Shown: piece by piece, positions 22,800-34,405 of the stretch | How positions within the stretch are numbered: position 1 is the stretch's first letter | Layout of the letters: each line of letters starts with the position of its first letter | Assembly: GCA_037957365.1 (NCBI GenBank) | Contig: JARHVA010000006.1 | Span: 13,288,001-13,352,000 of the forward strand | Direction: 5' to 3' | Origin: Torreya grandis | Lineage: Eukaryota > Streptophyta > Pinopsida > Cupressales > Taxaceae | DNA: 64,000 nt | Position numbers and translations under genes: made by a program | Notes under the pieces: generated by a model | Database searches by the model: none | What the model saw: only the letters and a program-made list of their open reading frames with translations | What the model was told of the DNA's origin: nothing

Positions 22800-24180
22800 A
22801 ATAATGGTTCTCATGTGGCATCCTCTGGTTGCATTCTGTGCCACTGAATCAAAACTTCTGTGATGGAGCGGGAGTGAAGTTGGCGTGTGTCCCTATCCAG
22901 GATTGCGTCCAACTCAAGAAGGATAGATCCTTCATTATCAAGCTTTGGTAAAATACTTTGCACTCTAATGTTTGTGCCAAGAATTTTTTTCAGACAAGAG
23001 ACATGAAATACTAGGTAAACTCGAGAAGAAGGTGGGAGCTCCAATTGATAAGCAATTGACCCAATATTTTGGAGAACCTTATAAGCCCATAAAACTTGGG
23101 AGCCAGCTTATGACACCCTTTGAGTTTTAGGAAGAATTGCTTGTATGGCTACAGGTGAAGAAAAACCATATCACCTACTTGAAAAGTGCACTTGAAATGG
23201 TATTGATCATCCTTTTGTTTCATTTGATTGTGCCATATGAAGATTGCCCTGCAGGGTGCTAAGGATCTGATCTTGGGTTCAAAAAATCATGTCGACTGCT
23301 TGAATTGATAAACTACTGGGGGTGTATGGAAGGAGCACTGGTGATGCTTGACCATAGACTGCTTTATATGGAGTCGTTTTAGTTGAAGTGTGGTTGGAGG
23401 TATTGTACCATCATTCGGCGAGGGGGAGCCACTTTGCCCATTGATGTTCTTGTTTTGAGGTGAAGCAACGAAGTAAATTTTTAAGCATTTGTTTATAATT
23501 ACAATCTGGCCATCCATTTGTGGATGATACCCGAAACTCATTTTCAATTGGGTGTCGATGCATTGAAATAGTTTTATCTAAATATCGCTGGTGAAAGTTG
23601 CATCATGATTTGAGAATAAAAAAAGGAATGCCATGAAGGTGAAAAATCTGGTCCAAGAAAATTTATGCGACTATAGAGGTAGTATAGGGATGGTTGAGGG
23701 CACAAAAATGACTATATTTGGAGAGGTGATCAACCACAACCAAGACCACTTTTTTCCTTCCAAATTTAAGAAGCCCATCAATAAAATCCATAAAAATATC
23801 TATCCAAATCTTAATAGGGATGGCCAAGGGTTCAAGCAACCCAAGGATGAGTGTGGTTTCACCCTTGTTGCATTGGCAGGGATCACATTCAACCACCATC
23901 TATTGAATTGCCTTTTTCATTCCCTTCTAAAAGAAGTTATGTCGTACCTACTCATAAGTTTTGAGAAACCCTGAGTGCCCTACGGATGGAGAAACATGGA
24001 GTTCATAGAATATACCCTGTTGAAGATTTGTACGCTGGAGAAGTACCAGACGACCCTTGTATCATAAAGAAGCACTATCCCAAGAATAATGCGATACAAC
24101 AGAGGGGTTAATGACCAACTGTTGAATGATTTGAGATAATAAGGAGTCATTGACATACTCCTACTGTACATCATCCAACC
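22800..24180 (-). pseudogene. E5 integrase and chromodomain
   Basis: From right to left: zinc-binding region remnants (CDPCQC), core with WIDIFMDFIDGL (first Asp), VVVDHLSKYSHF, a decayed second Asp region, a FGYHPQMDGQ-type block and AEWWYNTSNHT (Glu region), then an SH3-like tail (SSRVYLVFHVSCLKK). The end is a chromodomain, with ILDRDTRQLHSRSITEVLIQW and PEDATW at 22811-22930. The recognisable pieces lie in different frames with many stops. No active product is possible. Confidence 0.87.
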
Positions 24181-25620
24181 AATTTAGAATAGGCATGAAA
24201 ATCACTAAAAGGGAAGCTTGGTTCATAAATGTGCGAGACAAAGCATCTGCCATAATATTGTCCTTACCCTTCTTGTAAGTGATCTCACAGTCATAACCCA
24301 TGAGTTTACTAACCCATTTCTATTGTGATGGGGTGGAGACCCGTTGTTATAAGAAATATTTCAGACTTTAGTGATTATTTTTGATGCAAAAATGATTCCT
24401 TAGTAGGTATGGTTGTCATTTCTGTACTATATGTAAAATGGTCATCATTTCTTTCTCATAAGTAGAGTACTAAATTCTTTTGAGAAAGAGCTTTGCTGGT
24501 GAATGCAATAGGGCATCATTCTTGGAGGAAAACAACACCAAGTCCATTGCCATAAACATCACTCACGATAGTGAAGGTTTTGGCAAAATATGGCATAATT
24601 AGAATAGGGGTAGTACACATAGCTTGTTTTAATTTTTCAAATGCACACTCAACAACTTGTGTCCATGTAAAGACATCCTTTTTCAACATAGCTATCAACA
24701 AAGCTACAATCTTCCCATAATCCATGACAAACTTGCGATAGTATCTAGTTAGCCCCAAAAAACCATGGAGGCTCTTGAGTGTTTGAGGATGAGGTCAATT
24801 TGTCATGGTAGCTACTTTTTCAAGATCTACCTAAACCCCTTGGGCTGAAACAATATGCCCAAGATACTCCACTTCATATTGGCCAAAAGCACATTTGGAT
24901 TGTTTTGCACAAAGATGATGGTCAGAGAGAAGTTGCAGTATGAGCTCCAGATGTTGGAGATGCTTAGACCATGTTTTACTATAGATGAGGATGTCATTGA
25001 AGAAGACCATAATGAATTTTCACAGGTAGGGCTAGAATATTTTATTCCTCAATGTTTGAAATTTTGAAGGAACATTAGTGAGGCCAAAGGGCATGCCCAA
25101 AAACTCATAGTGGTCATTATACATACAAAAATTTATCTTAGGGATATCATCCTCATGAAGCCAGATCTGGTGATATCCAGAGTGGAGATCCAACTTGGAA
25201 AAAAAAATGAGCGCTATGAAGCTCATCAATAACAGGGATCGAGAACTTATCCTTGATTGTGATGTGATTAAGTGTGTGAAAGTCAATGCAGGGGTGCCAT
25301 GACCCATCATTTTTTTGAACAAAGAGAACTAGGGAAGAATATGGGATGGTACTAGGGCAAATAATGCCTTGCTTCAGTAAATCTCGAATGAGCATCTCAA
25401 TCTCAGTCTTTTATTGAAATGTGTAGTGGTAGGGCTTGATGTTAGGAGGAAGGCTTCCAAAAAGGAGATGAATATGGTGGTCCTCTGGTCGTGAAGGTGG
25501 CAATCCTACTAGTTCGGCAAAAACACATGCATACCTATGCAAAATGGTTTGAAGATTAGAAAGAGTGGAGACCATTGATGGTTGCATTTAAATAGAATGG
25601 AGTTGGGCAATGATACCATG
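24181..25620 (-). pseudogene. E5 reverse transcriptase and RNase H
   Basis: RT blocks: [46 protein letters not shown]. The catalytic box reads FFND in place of YxDD, so a catalytic Asp is lost. LGHIVSAQGV and LTRYYRKFVMDYGKI follow. In the RNase H the usual TDAS position is changed (VSDVYG); KGKDNIMADALSR marks its end. Frames shift between blocks (for example near 25200), and many stops are present. Confidence 0.9.
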
Positions 25621-25689
25621 TGAATTCTACTTATGAAGCTTTTCCATGTGATGTGAACTCATAATGCTGAGAGACTTTGGTTGTAAGCC

Positions 25690-26330
25690 TTTCAATTTGT
25701 GTTTTTGCCCATTGTCTAAAAATTGCATCTAAAGTTCAGCAAAATCTCATAGGTGGGTCCAAGTGTGTGTAACCATTGAGCTCTCGAAACAACATCACAT
25801 CTGCCTAAGGGCAAGATAAACATGTCAAAGTACAAGTTATAATCTCCAATAGAGATACACACATTGCGACACTTCCCTTTGCAAGGTAATGTGCCCTCAT
25901 TACTAATCATGACTTCAAAGTTGGAGCACGGATAGACAAAATAATTAGCTCGTTTGGCGATCCGAGGGTCAATGAAGTTGAGTGCTACTAGAATCATTGA
26001 GTATTATGAGAGGGAAATTCTTGAAGTAACCCCTGACTCGCATGGTTTGTGGGGTGGTGACTCCTACTAAGGCATTGAGAGAGATCTTTGGTTGGTCTTT
26101 TTGAGAAGCAGGTTCCACAATCAGCTGAGCTTCTTTCGGATTATTTGTTGTATTTTGAACATCTTCCCAATCTTCAGTTTTGGGCAGAGAGTCCACATCT
26201 AATAGGTAGAGCTTTTGCTCGACACATTGATGTCCTTAAGTGAATTTATCATCACAATTATAATATAGTCCTTTTTCTCTATGGGCTTGCATCTCTGCTT
26301 CAGTCAAATTCTTGATAGAAGTGGTTTTGG
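25690..26330 (-). pseudogene. E5 zinc knuckle and protease
   Basis: The rightmost part has a degenerate knuckle (YNCDDKFT, stop, GHQC) with the first Cys changed to Tyr. The protease follows: the block ISLNALVGVTTPQTMRVRG is typical of Reina/Del-type proteases. The active site is LNDSSSTQ, where Asp-Ser-Gly has become Asp-Ser-Ser. LPLGRCDVV and QWLHTLGP complete the fold. Two pieces (25969-26196 and 25716-25997) are in different frames. Confidence 0.85.
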
Positions 26331-26333
26331 GGG

Positions 26334-26908
26334 TTAGCATTGTTTGAGATCATTGTGGAGTTGTATTTCTGAATGGAGCAAAGTTGGATTTAAATCATTG
26401 CTTAGCATGATCTTTTCCTTTGCCAACTTAGCCAACCTTAGGGCTTCCATCATCATGTTGGGCCAAAACATTTTGATTTCAGATTGAATTGCATCCTTCA
26501 GTCCACTGACAAAGCAACTTTTAAAGAATTCATCGAAGAATCCCTCTATGTGATTGGCCAATTTTTCAAATTATGTTTGATATTTTTTTATGGTTCATGT
26601 TTGGCGAAGTTTAGTGAGTACTCCCATGAAGTCATCAAAAGCACTAGGGCCAAACTGTTGTAAAATGAGGGTGCAAAAATTGGTCCAAGTTGGCTCATCA
26701 TGAGCCTTGGTATACCAATGATACCATTGAAGGGCTTCAAGTTCCTAGTGAAAATAGGCAAATAGAACATTGTTGGCATCAAAAGTATTATGCAGACTAA
26801 AATATTGGTCTGCCTAATAGATCCATTCAGTTGGATTTGCATTATTAAATTGAGGAAAATTAAGCTTCGGTTCACAAAAATTATTGGAAGAAGAAAATCC
26901 GGTGTCAA
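26334..26908 (-). pseudogene. E5 gag
   Basis: Capsid-type gag: LNFPQFNNANPTEWIY, LEALQWYHWY, WTNFCTLILQQFG, FKSCFVSGLKDAIQSEI and LAKLAKEKI are typical chromoviral gag blocks. The frame is interrupted by at least four stops. Sequence further right (about 26910-28084, 1.2 kb) is the leader, in which I recognise nothing. Confidence 0.85.
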
Positions 26909-28084
26909 AAGAGGACTATGGATGTCGTTTGTTGTTCAAGGTGGTATGTTGAAGATCGAGGTCAAGATTTTTTATCAAGATCTTTGATGTGCATTTCGAG
27001 GATGGAAATTTCATCATCCATATTTTTTGCTTTTGTTCAGGTTACTACCATGACCAGAATAAGAGATTTTCTTTTTCTTTTTTCTTTGTAATGGGTAAGA
27101 AAACTAGAGTTAATACACGTTTAGTAAGGAAAGTTTGTGATTTGGGTAAAATCGGAAGGGGTAAAGGTACTTTTACTAATTTTTTTAGTAGTGGAGTATG
27201 ATTGATGAATGCGAGGGCAATTTCAGGAGTGAAAATAGAAAAACTAGAAAAATTATCAAAGAGGGACAAATGAGTAGAAAAAGGAGATGAACAATGTAAT
27301 TTTTTTTTGAAATAAACAGACAAAAATAGAAGTTATGGCAAAACCTAAAAAAAAGAAAATTGAGATTTGTGGAAATTAGGAGTGGAATCGAGATATGGGA
27401 CCTTTAAAAAAAAACATGGAAAATATAATTTCAGGTGTTTGAATAAAGTTTGAGGATCAATGGGACTATAGATGGAGAGATATGGTATAAATGATTTTTT
27501 TATTTTTTGTCTAGTTGCAAGTCCTCTGAGAGTTTTCTAATACTTTGTAGATATATTTTTTTAAATTGATAGGATGAAGATTTTCTGGTTTCTGTCAAAT
27601 GTCTCGCTGTAAGTCCTCTTACAGTATTCAGATACTTTGTTGCTAGTTGATTTTTTAATAGTCTTCGGGGAATATTTTGAAATGGATAGAAATGAGCCCC
27701 AAATTTCAATGGTCGCCTAAGGGTTTAAAGATATCTCACTGGCCACCAATGCTGTCTAAGCAAGTACCACTCTCCAAAAACTTTTTGGCCATAGGTTTAC
27801 CTCTAAACAATAGCTCTTGATTTTCCTCACAGATGGGAACTAGTCAATCGGGATGGAGATGTTGCTCATTTCGTTGGCAGGTCGTCTCAATGGACCAACT
27901 ACTTTGGGGTTCCTGTGGTACTCCTCACAATGCATTTTAGGGCTTTCACCCAAGCACTTTCCACAATTATGCAGATAAGTTTTTACCTTGGTCCGAAATA
28001 GATTATTGTGATATAGAAAAATACGTAAATGAATTATGCAGTGGAATAGAAAAACACTTTTAAAAATATTTGGCCCTAAAAAAT

Positions 28085-28096
28085 TCTCTGATACCA
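28085..28096 (-). other. E5 primer binding site (initiator Met tRNA)
   Basis: Minus-strand TGGTATCAGAGA starts two bases inside the 5' LTR end and matches the classic complement of the plant initiator-Met tRNA 3' end. Confidence 0.88.
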
Positions 28097-28098
28097 TA

Positions 28099-28439
28099 TG
28101 AGAGGATCCTTCCTAAACAAGTTAGTAGATAATTATAAATACATGAAATAAACTATGAAAATTAGTAATATATTAACTCAAATAAATAGAACTGAATTAA
28201 AATAGTTGAATTGTAGAATCACTGGCCTCTTTGAGAGGGCAACCTCCTTTGAGCAAGCTCAATATAATAAATTTGTGGATGCTTTCATTGGCCTCAACAC
28301 TTACTTATATACTAAGTCTAATCTAAGCAACTATTACTTCTCATGAAGGTAGGATAAAACAAAATGCTTACGAGATGACTTACAAAGTATATGCATCTAT
28401 AACAACTATTATACTAACATAATAAAGAGAAAGGGTCGT
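28099..28439 (-). repeat. E5 5' LTR (right copy, main part)
   Basis: Begins (plus strand) TGAGAGGATCC. It is interrupted by E2 19 bp before its outer end. The remaining 19 bp are 48119-48137, ending CTAACA. Confidence 0.9.
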
Positions 28440-28638
28440 TGTAGACACTAAAAAACTATACTAGATGTCAACATACTTCTAGAATCTTTAAATGCCACCT
28501 AATCCTCATCAACCCACTGACTAACCTTTTGGACCCTGAGTTTAGTTAGTTACTTAGCTAACTAAACTCACCAAGTCACCAACTTGAACCTTAACCCACC
28601 TCTTTCAACTCACCTTGACACCTTTTCCTTTGAACACT

Positions 28639-28692
28639 CGACCGTCGATAGTTAGTTTAACCATTGATGGTTACCCTAATTGTTGATGGTTA
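28639..28692. repeat. TCGA quasi-palindrome cluster, E2 5' LTR
   Basis: Three units near the consensus ACCGTCGATGGT (28641, 28660, 28679), 19 bp apart. The matching place in the 3' LTR (46937-46967) has two units. Part of a motif family seen across E2. Confidence 0.7.
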
Positions 28693-28843
28693 GGTCCTCA
28701 CCTCTTTAACCCATCACCAGCTGTGTGCGAGATAACGAGACATGATTAAATATGTTTGCCTTATGCGGTGCTAACAAACTCCCAAGCATCAAAATCAACA
28801 GCCTAACCCTCTAGGGAACCTTCTATCCTTCATCTCTTTTTAT

Positions 28844-28853
28844 CTATAAAAGA
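28844..28853 (+). promoter_or_regulatory. TATA box of E2 5' LTR
   Basis: CTATAAAAGA followed by AGGGGAG, conserved at 47121-47130 in the 3' LTR. Confidence 0.65.
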
Positions 28854-29254
28854 AGGGGAGTATGAGGTGAAATGAACCATCATCACAAACACTCTTGCAT
28901 ATAGGGATTCAAGCTTTCTAGCATCCAGTCTTCCTTCAACAACTCAACAACAATAAAAGAGACTCAAACCTTTATCAAATTTGCTTTTGAGGCCAAAGTA
29001 CTATTACCTTGGTGAAATTGCCCCAACCTTCAACCATCAGCGATCTAGCAAGCTACAAGGATATTCTACTTGTTCTTTGTTTTATTGAATTTCTAACCCC
29101 CTGACCTGATCAGACCTATCTGCACCTTGTTTCCCAACTTTTAGATTCTTAACAGAACCATTATCAGACCATTCACCCATTCTATAACTCTTTTTTAAGT
29201 ACCTTCAGAAATCTATAGGGAATCGTCGACCATTAGTACAATCATCGATGATTA

Positions 29255-30526
29255 TGAAATATCCCAAATGAACTCTGCCCTAAATTACTAATTTTTAAAA
29301 CTTGAATTCTGCCCTAATTTTTGCACTTCAGTTTTCTGCTCAAAACCAAGGGTTCTAATTTGACTTTTTTGCACCTTTGATTCCAATTTCTGCCATAGAA
29401 TTCTGAATATCTATCTTTCTAAACCCTAGATCTGAAATCTGATTTTCTGTTTTGAATTTATAAATGATTTTGGCAGTGAATAAATGTATATCAAATGCAC
29501 AAATAAACATGCCGATTATATGCCCTTATGGAAATAACATCAACTCTGAATTCAACACATAATATGACCATCCAACACAAACAAATGACATATAATTCTG
29601 TGTTTTGAATGCAAATAATTGCTGCTATGAAAAAGATTATCCAGAATTGCAATTACATCAAGTTTATGGATTCAAACATACCCGAACACAGTGCAAATCC
29701 CTGCTATTACAAATCAGTCCAAAGATAATATATATTTGCTCCAAAAATTTTGATCAAAGTCTGCTCCAAAACTGATATGCAATTTCTGCTCCAAACTCAC
29801 GATTCTCCAATGAAGTGCAATTGTGAACTCTGTATGAATTCACCTTCGAGATGCGATTGGGTTTCCGTCCAATCCACCTTCTTTTCTCAAGGGTTTTCGT
29901 CCTTGGAAAAGTGTTGCAAACAAGTTGCAGATCCACAATGGGAAAATAAAGAAAGACGCTGACTGAATTCCTTCCAAAAGACTTTCTCAACCTTCTTTTA
30001 TACTTTTTCTTTTTCCAAACTCTCCAGAAGCTTCCTTTTTAACTCTGAAAATGACCTTTTCATTAAAATAATGATATTTTGACACACAAGGTCCTTGTTT
30101 AATGCATCCATGAATTAAAACATCTCAACTTGGTTCCAATGAGCTATAATACTAAGGGCCTTCTTAAATATTTTAATAAATTATTAGCAACTTTAGTAAT
30201 TTAATTAAAATATAACCATTAATACACTCATTTTTGCAGAACTGTCAAAAAGTATCGAAATCAAAATCTGAATGCACTGGAGTGATACCGATGATGAATA
30301 ATGAAAATCGAACCCAATCGGGTGACTTGCTATAAATAGACACTCTCTCCAAAAATCTTGGAGAACGCACCAAAAACTGAAAATCACTTCGAAAAGTGGC
30401 ATAAGAGTCCTCTAGAACATCTGAGCTCTTCACCAACATCAAACATCCTCTCAGACAAGGCTAACGATCACTGAGAAAGCCAAAGCCAACTACAATACTG
30501 AAGTGACCGAAAATGGGGACATTACA
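29255..30526. mobile_element. E7: 1.27 kb solo LTR inside E2 5' LTR
   Basis: Absent from the E2 3' LTR. It starts TGAAATATCCC and ends GGGGACATTACA, imperfect inverted ends with TG...CA. It is flanked by a perfect 5-bp duplication GATTA (29250-29254 and 30527-30531). No coding domain, so it is most simply a solo LTR left by recombination. Its family is not otherwise present in the window. Short frames inside are not genes. Confidence 0.82.
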
Positions 30527-30536
30527 GATTAGTACA

Positions 30537-30630
30537 ACCGTTGATGGTCACTCCCATCCATCGATGATTACTCAACCGTTGATGGTCAGTGTAACTGCCG
30601 ATGGTTCACCCAAATATAGACGGTCACTGT
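30537..30630. repeat. TCGA quasi-palindrome cluster 2, E2 5' LTR
   Basis: Four to five units (ACCGTTGATGGT, TCCATCGATGAT, ACCGTTGATGGT, CTGCCGATGGTT, a degenerate fifth) repeat every 19-20 bp. The counterpart in the 3' LTR is 47519-47608. Confidence 0.75.
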
Positions 30631-31139
30631 GGTAGAAAATAACAAGTTATTTTTAGCCCCTTAACCCCAACCAAGCCTAACTTTCTATGTTCCTACTTAG
30701 TTATAGACCCTTTTCTGATTTTTTAAACTTGATTTCACCTATTTTAACACAAGTATTGACTCGCTTTTGCTATATTTAGTCATTTTCCTTAACAAACATT
30801 CTACTTTCTTCTTGTATTGCATTTCATTTATTTTATGCAAGTACCTTACTTTTATCATTTTCAAATTAATTGTTATCAAAAGTGGATTGACAACCTCCTA
30901 ACAAGCTTATGCTTCTTAGATCTAGCTTACGTTACACAGTCCACCCAACTATGTTGCTAACAACCCTTTTGTTAGTGTTTTTTTATCTACAGGTTATTCC
31001 TTCCAAGCCAAATAGGAGTTCTCTATCTTCATCTAGATTATGCACACATCACCAATCAAGTATTTCTATCATACCCTTATTACTAGTTTTTTATATTCTT
31101 TGAAAATTAAAAAATAAGAAAAAATTAAGAGAAACATTT

Positions 31140-31158
31140 TGGCACCCTCGATGGGACC
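31140..31158 (+). other. E2 primer binding site
   Basis: TGGCACCCTCGATGGGACC lies 3 bp after the LTR end. It is not the initiator-Met type. The tRNA is not identified. Confidence 0.7.
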
Positions 31159-32918
31159 TAAGATCATCTAGGTGCCCTGCTTTTCTTCCTTTATTCTTTG
31201 CTCATACAAAAAAATCTGAAATTTCTTTTGAGCTTAAAATAAATACCTTGCATACATTGTTTGCTTGCTTGCTTTTAGTTCATTTAGTTAACTTAAAATT
31301 AAAATAATTAATTGTAGTTTCATTCTTGTTATCACACACTTTTACCAAACCACATAATCAATTAACACATCAAAACAAACTTGAGACAAGGCCCGACTAG
31401 GATTTCATCACCTAGTAGTAAACCTTACCCTTTCTCGACAATCCTACTTGGAGGTCATTACCAAGGGGAGAACTAACTTAACGCTCTAGTTGAGTAGAAA
31501 CTCTAAAATTCAGTATATCTTGACTAAACACTTGACACTCTTATTGTTACAGTGTGTGAAGTAAGGAGGTAGACCCCAATATCATGCCACATAATGAAAT
31601 TCAATATAGATTCTTCTCTTTGAGCACCTAAACACAATCTGAAACCAACTTTAGATTTCCTTTTTAGTACCTAATCTACAAGCCAAATTTCTTCTTCACA
31701 CTTTCTAAGGAATAAGCTAAAAGTGATCTAAAAATAATCCTAAGTTTTAAACGCACTTCTAGTGTATGTTTGGATTGTCTTTAGATTCTTTTCCTTTTGC
31801 TTGTTTTTTGTTTGAGGTGTGAGTTTTCGTCATTTTTTTCTATTCCTTTCCTAGTCTTTATTAGACAACAATTGAGGAATCAAACTGATGCAGGAGCATC
31901 TTCATGCTAGGATTATATTTGTCATGTTCTTGGTTGAGTTTTAGCATGTCTAGGTGTACTAAGTTAGTTTCCCTCCATTTCTTCAGTTTTTAAATTTTCG
32001 CATTTGTCTAAGTATCCTGTAAGCATGAAATAAGACCTATATGTGTGGAAAAAAAAAGGGGGCCGAATATATTTAAATATTGGTCAAATAAAACCAATAG
32101 CTTATCCTCAGATGATTTTAAGTCTATTGGGCGAGATATTAAGTGATTTGAGTCTTCTTATGTTAGAAAAACTGTTTTACTCATTTTGGGAGGTTGATGT
32201 GTGAAGCCTAGTATAGGAATTGAGTTCTAAGTTGAGAAAATATGATTTTTATGGGAGATTTTCGTGTGAAACAGGGGATATATGTATATTGGTGAATTAA
32301 TGAAGGGTGTGTGGGAGAGATCTGTAATACGCAGACAAACACCGGATATATTTTCTTGTAAATATTAATAAAGTCTTTATCCTTTTTGAGTGAAATCGAT
32401 TCTAAGATCGAATATTTGAAAACGCTGTTGCTGTTTGTAGACAAGATCTGAGTATTAAAAAAAACAAACGTTGAGTCTGTGCAGCATGCCAAATCGTATG
32501 AATCGATGAACCTATGAAGATATTACTGCTGGGTCGTTCAAAAGCTCGGGTCGTAGTGGAGTCATGCGATGGTTCTGACCTAGGAGAATCGCCCAGCTAA
32601 AACATAATTGAAGTATGAGGAATTGATTATTTTATGAATCAATTTGATGACTGTGGAGTCTTATTTTGTGGTTATTGCTCGATCCCTTTATACAGACAAT
32701 TGAAACTTCATACTTCCGCTTAAGATTAAGCATGCATAATCTAGCCAGATAAGTCAGAAAACCGAGTTTTATCTTCAAATCTAAAATTTTATTTTGTCCA
32801 AGAATTAATGGGTTTTTAGTCTTATATCACATGAATAAACTGTCCAAATTTCAGAAGAATCCAGGTGATATTTTGTGTTTGAGAAATTTTTTTGTCAATA
32901 CATATAGATTAGCCCTGT
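31159..32918 (+). other. E2 leader, no gene seen
   Basis: 1.76 kb between primer site and gag. No domain or long open frame. It probably holds packaging signals, as in other Tat elements with long leaders, but no motif shows this. Confidence 0.5.
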
Positions 32919-34405
32919 TTGCAGTTCGATGTCTGTTCACCACAAACCAACCAAGAACCACCATCTTCCTCTTCCTGTTCTTCCATGGAGTATACTTCAG
33001 ATGTTGAGAGTTCTCATCTTTCTCCCGCTCCTACCACACCTTGGATATTTGTTGAGGGTGATGTTGATTTCACTACTTTCTTTGATAACAACCCTGTGAC
33101 CCTCCAACATTATCTTAACACCTTAGCTCATCACAACCCTATTTCTTTGGTTCCTCTTACGGATCCACCTTATAATATGCCTCCCCTTTTTATGGTTGGT
33201 GTTACCTCTACCCAACATTTGATTACCCAAACATCCTCTTCTACCAATATCCCATCCACTATCACCATCGAAACCCAATCCAATATTCCAACCAGTAACC
33301 AAACACCCCCTACACCAACCAACACCTCCAATGTAGGGGCAAACTTACCTATTATTACCTATACCCCATCCACCATGGGGGTATCTTCTACCCCTATTTC
33401 CACCATTCCTCTTGTCATTACCAACCAACCAATTTCTACCCCTCTTCAAAATTTGGTACTTTCCATACCTATTACCTTTCTACCTATTAGCACAAGAATT
33501 ACTGCTCAACCCCAACCATCTACCAACCCATCCATACCTCTAAATCAACTCATATCTATCCCTCAACAAATACCCATGATATCTTACCAATATGTTCTTA
33601 ATCCACAAGGATACATAACACCTTCTACCCAACCTTTTATGCCCATCAACCCTTATGTGGCACCAACCCAACCTACAATGACCACATACCAATATGTGGT
33701 ATCTTCTCAACCCTCTACCTCTTATCCATACATTGCTGCCACCCAACCTCAACCAAACTTACCATACAATTATGGAGCTTCTCAACTTCAAACATATTTA
33801 GTTAAGATGTTAATGGATAAAATGTCCAATCTTAAATCATCTATTTCTGGGAATCATAACCTTTTATCTTACAATCAAATCTACAAAGAACCTATCCATC
33901 CATCCATTTCTATCCGATCATATCCTCCTCAATGGGAACTACCCATGTTTTCCAAGTTTCAGAGCAAGGAGGACCCCCAACAACACTTGAGATCATTTTG
34001 CCATTCTTGCTATTTGATTGCATATGATGATGCTCTTCTCCTTCATACCTTCCCCATGTCTTTATCATGACTAGCCTTGGATTGGTATAGTGCTCTCACC
34101 AAGCACTCCATATTTTCTTTTTCTCAACTTGCCCATGTCTTTTTAGATCATTTCTCAGTTAACATATCTAAAGAGGCCTCTATTATTGACCTCTACTTCA
34201 TTAGGCAATTTGATGACGAATCAATTGCCAATTTTGTAGTTAGATGGAGAGGTCTCATTAACCAACTTTATTTCTCGTTACCCCAACCTGAGTTGATTAA
34301 ACTCTTCTCTCGAGGTTATGCCAAACATATTTCACCTACTCTTCAAGTTCAAATTTTCAGGACTTTTGATGAGGCTTTTACCATAGCACGGAAATTAGAA
34401 ATTTG
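32919..34405 (+). pseudogene. E2 gag
   Basis: The first 300 codons are low-complexity Pro/Thr/Ser/Gln-rich with repeats of the type TQP and QYV. From codon 330 comes a capsid-type gag: PPQWELPMFSKFQSKEDPQQH, then a stop (34068-34070), LALDWYSALTKHSIFSFSQL, and FIRQFDDESIANFVVRWRGL. The same frame continues after the stop. This gag shape is typical of Tat elements. Confidence 0.85.

Larger units (their letters stand above)
28440..31136 (+). repeat. E2 5' LTR (contains E7)
   Basis: Starts TGTAGACACT and ends GAGAAACA before the primer site. It is twice as long as the 3' LTR only because a 1272-bp solo LTR is inserted. TATA box CTATAAAAGA at 28844. Quasi-palindrome clusters lie at 28639-28692 and 30537-30630. 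Confidence 0.92.

Noticed and set aside
29750..29962. Overlapping open frames on both strands near 29.8-30.4 kb as host genes
   Set aside because: They lie inside the E7 solo LTR, have no domain and are short.
32919..34070. 383-codon Pro/Thr/Ser-rich frame as a host cell-wall-like protein
   Set aside because: It is in frame with a gag core and follows an LTR and primer site, so it is the N-terminus of E2 gag.
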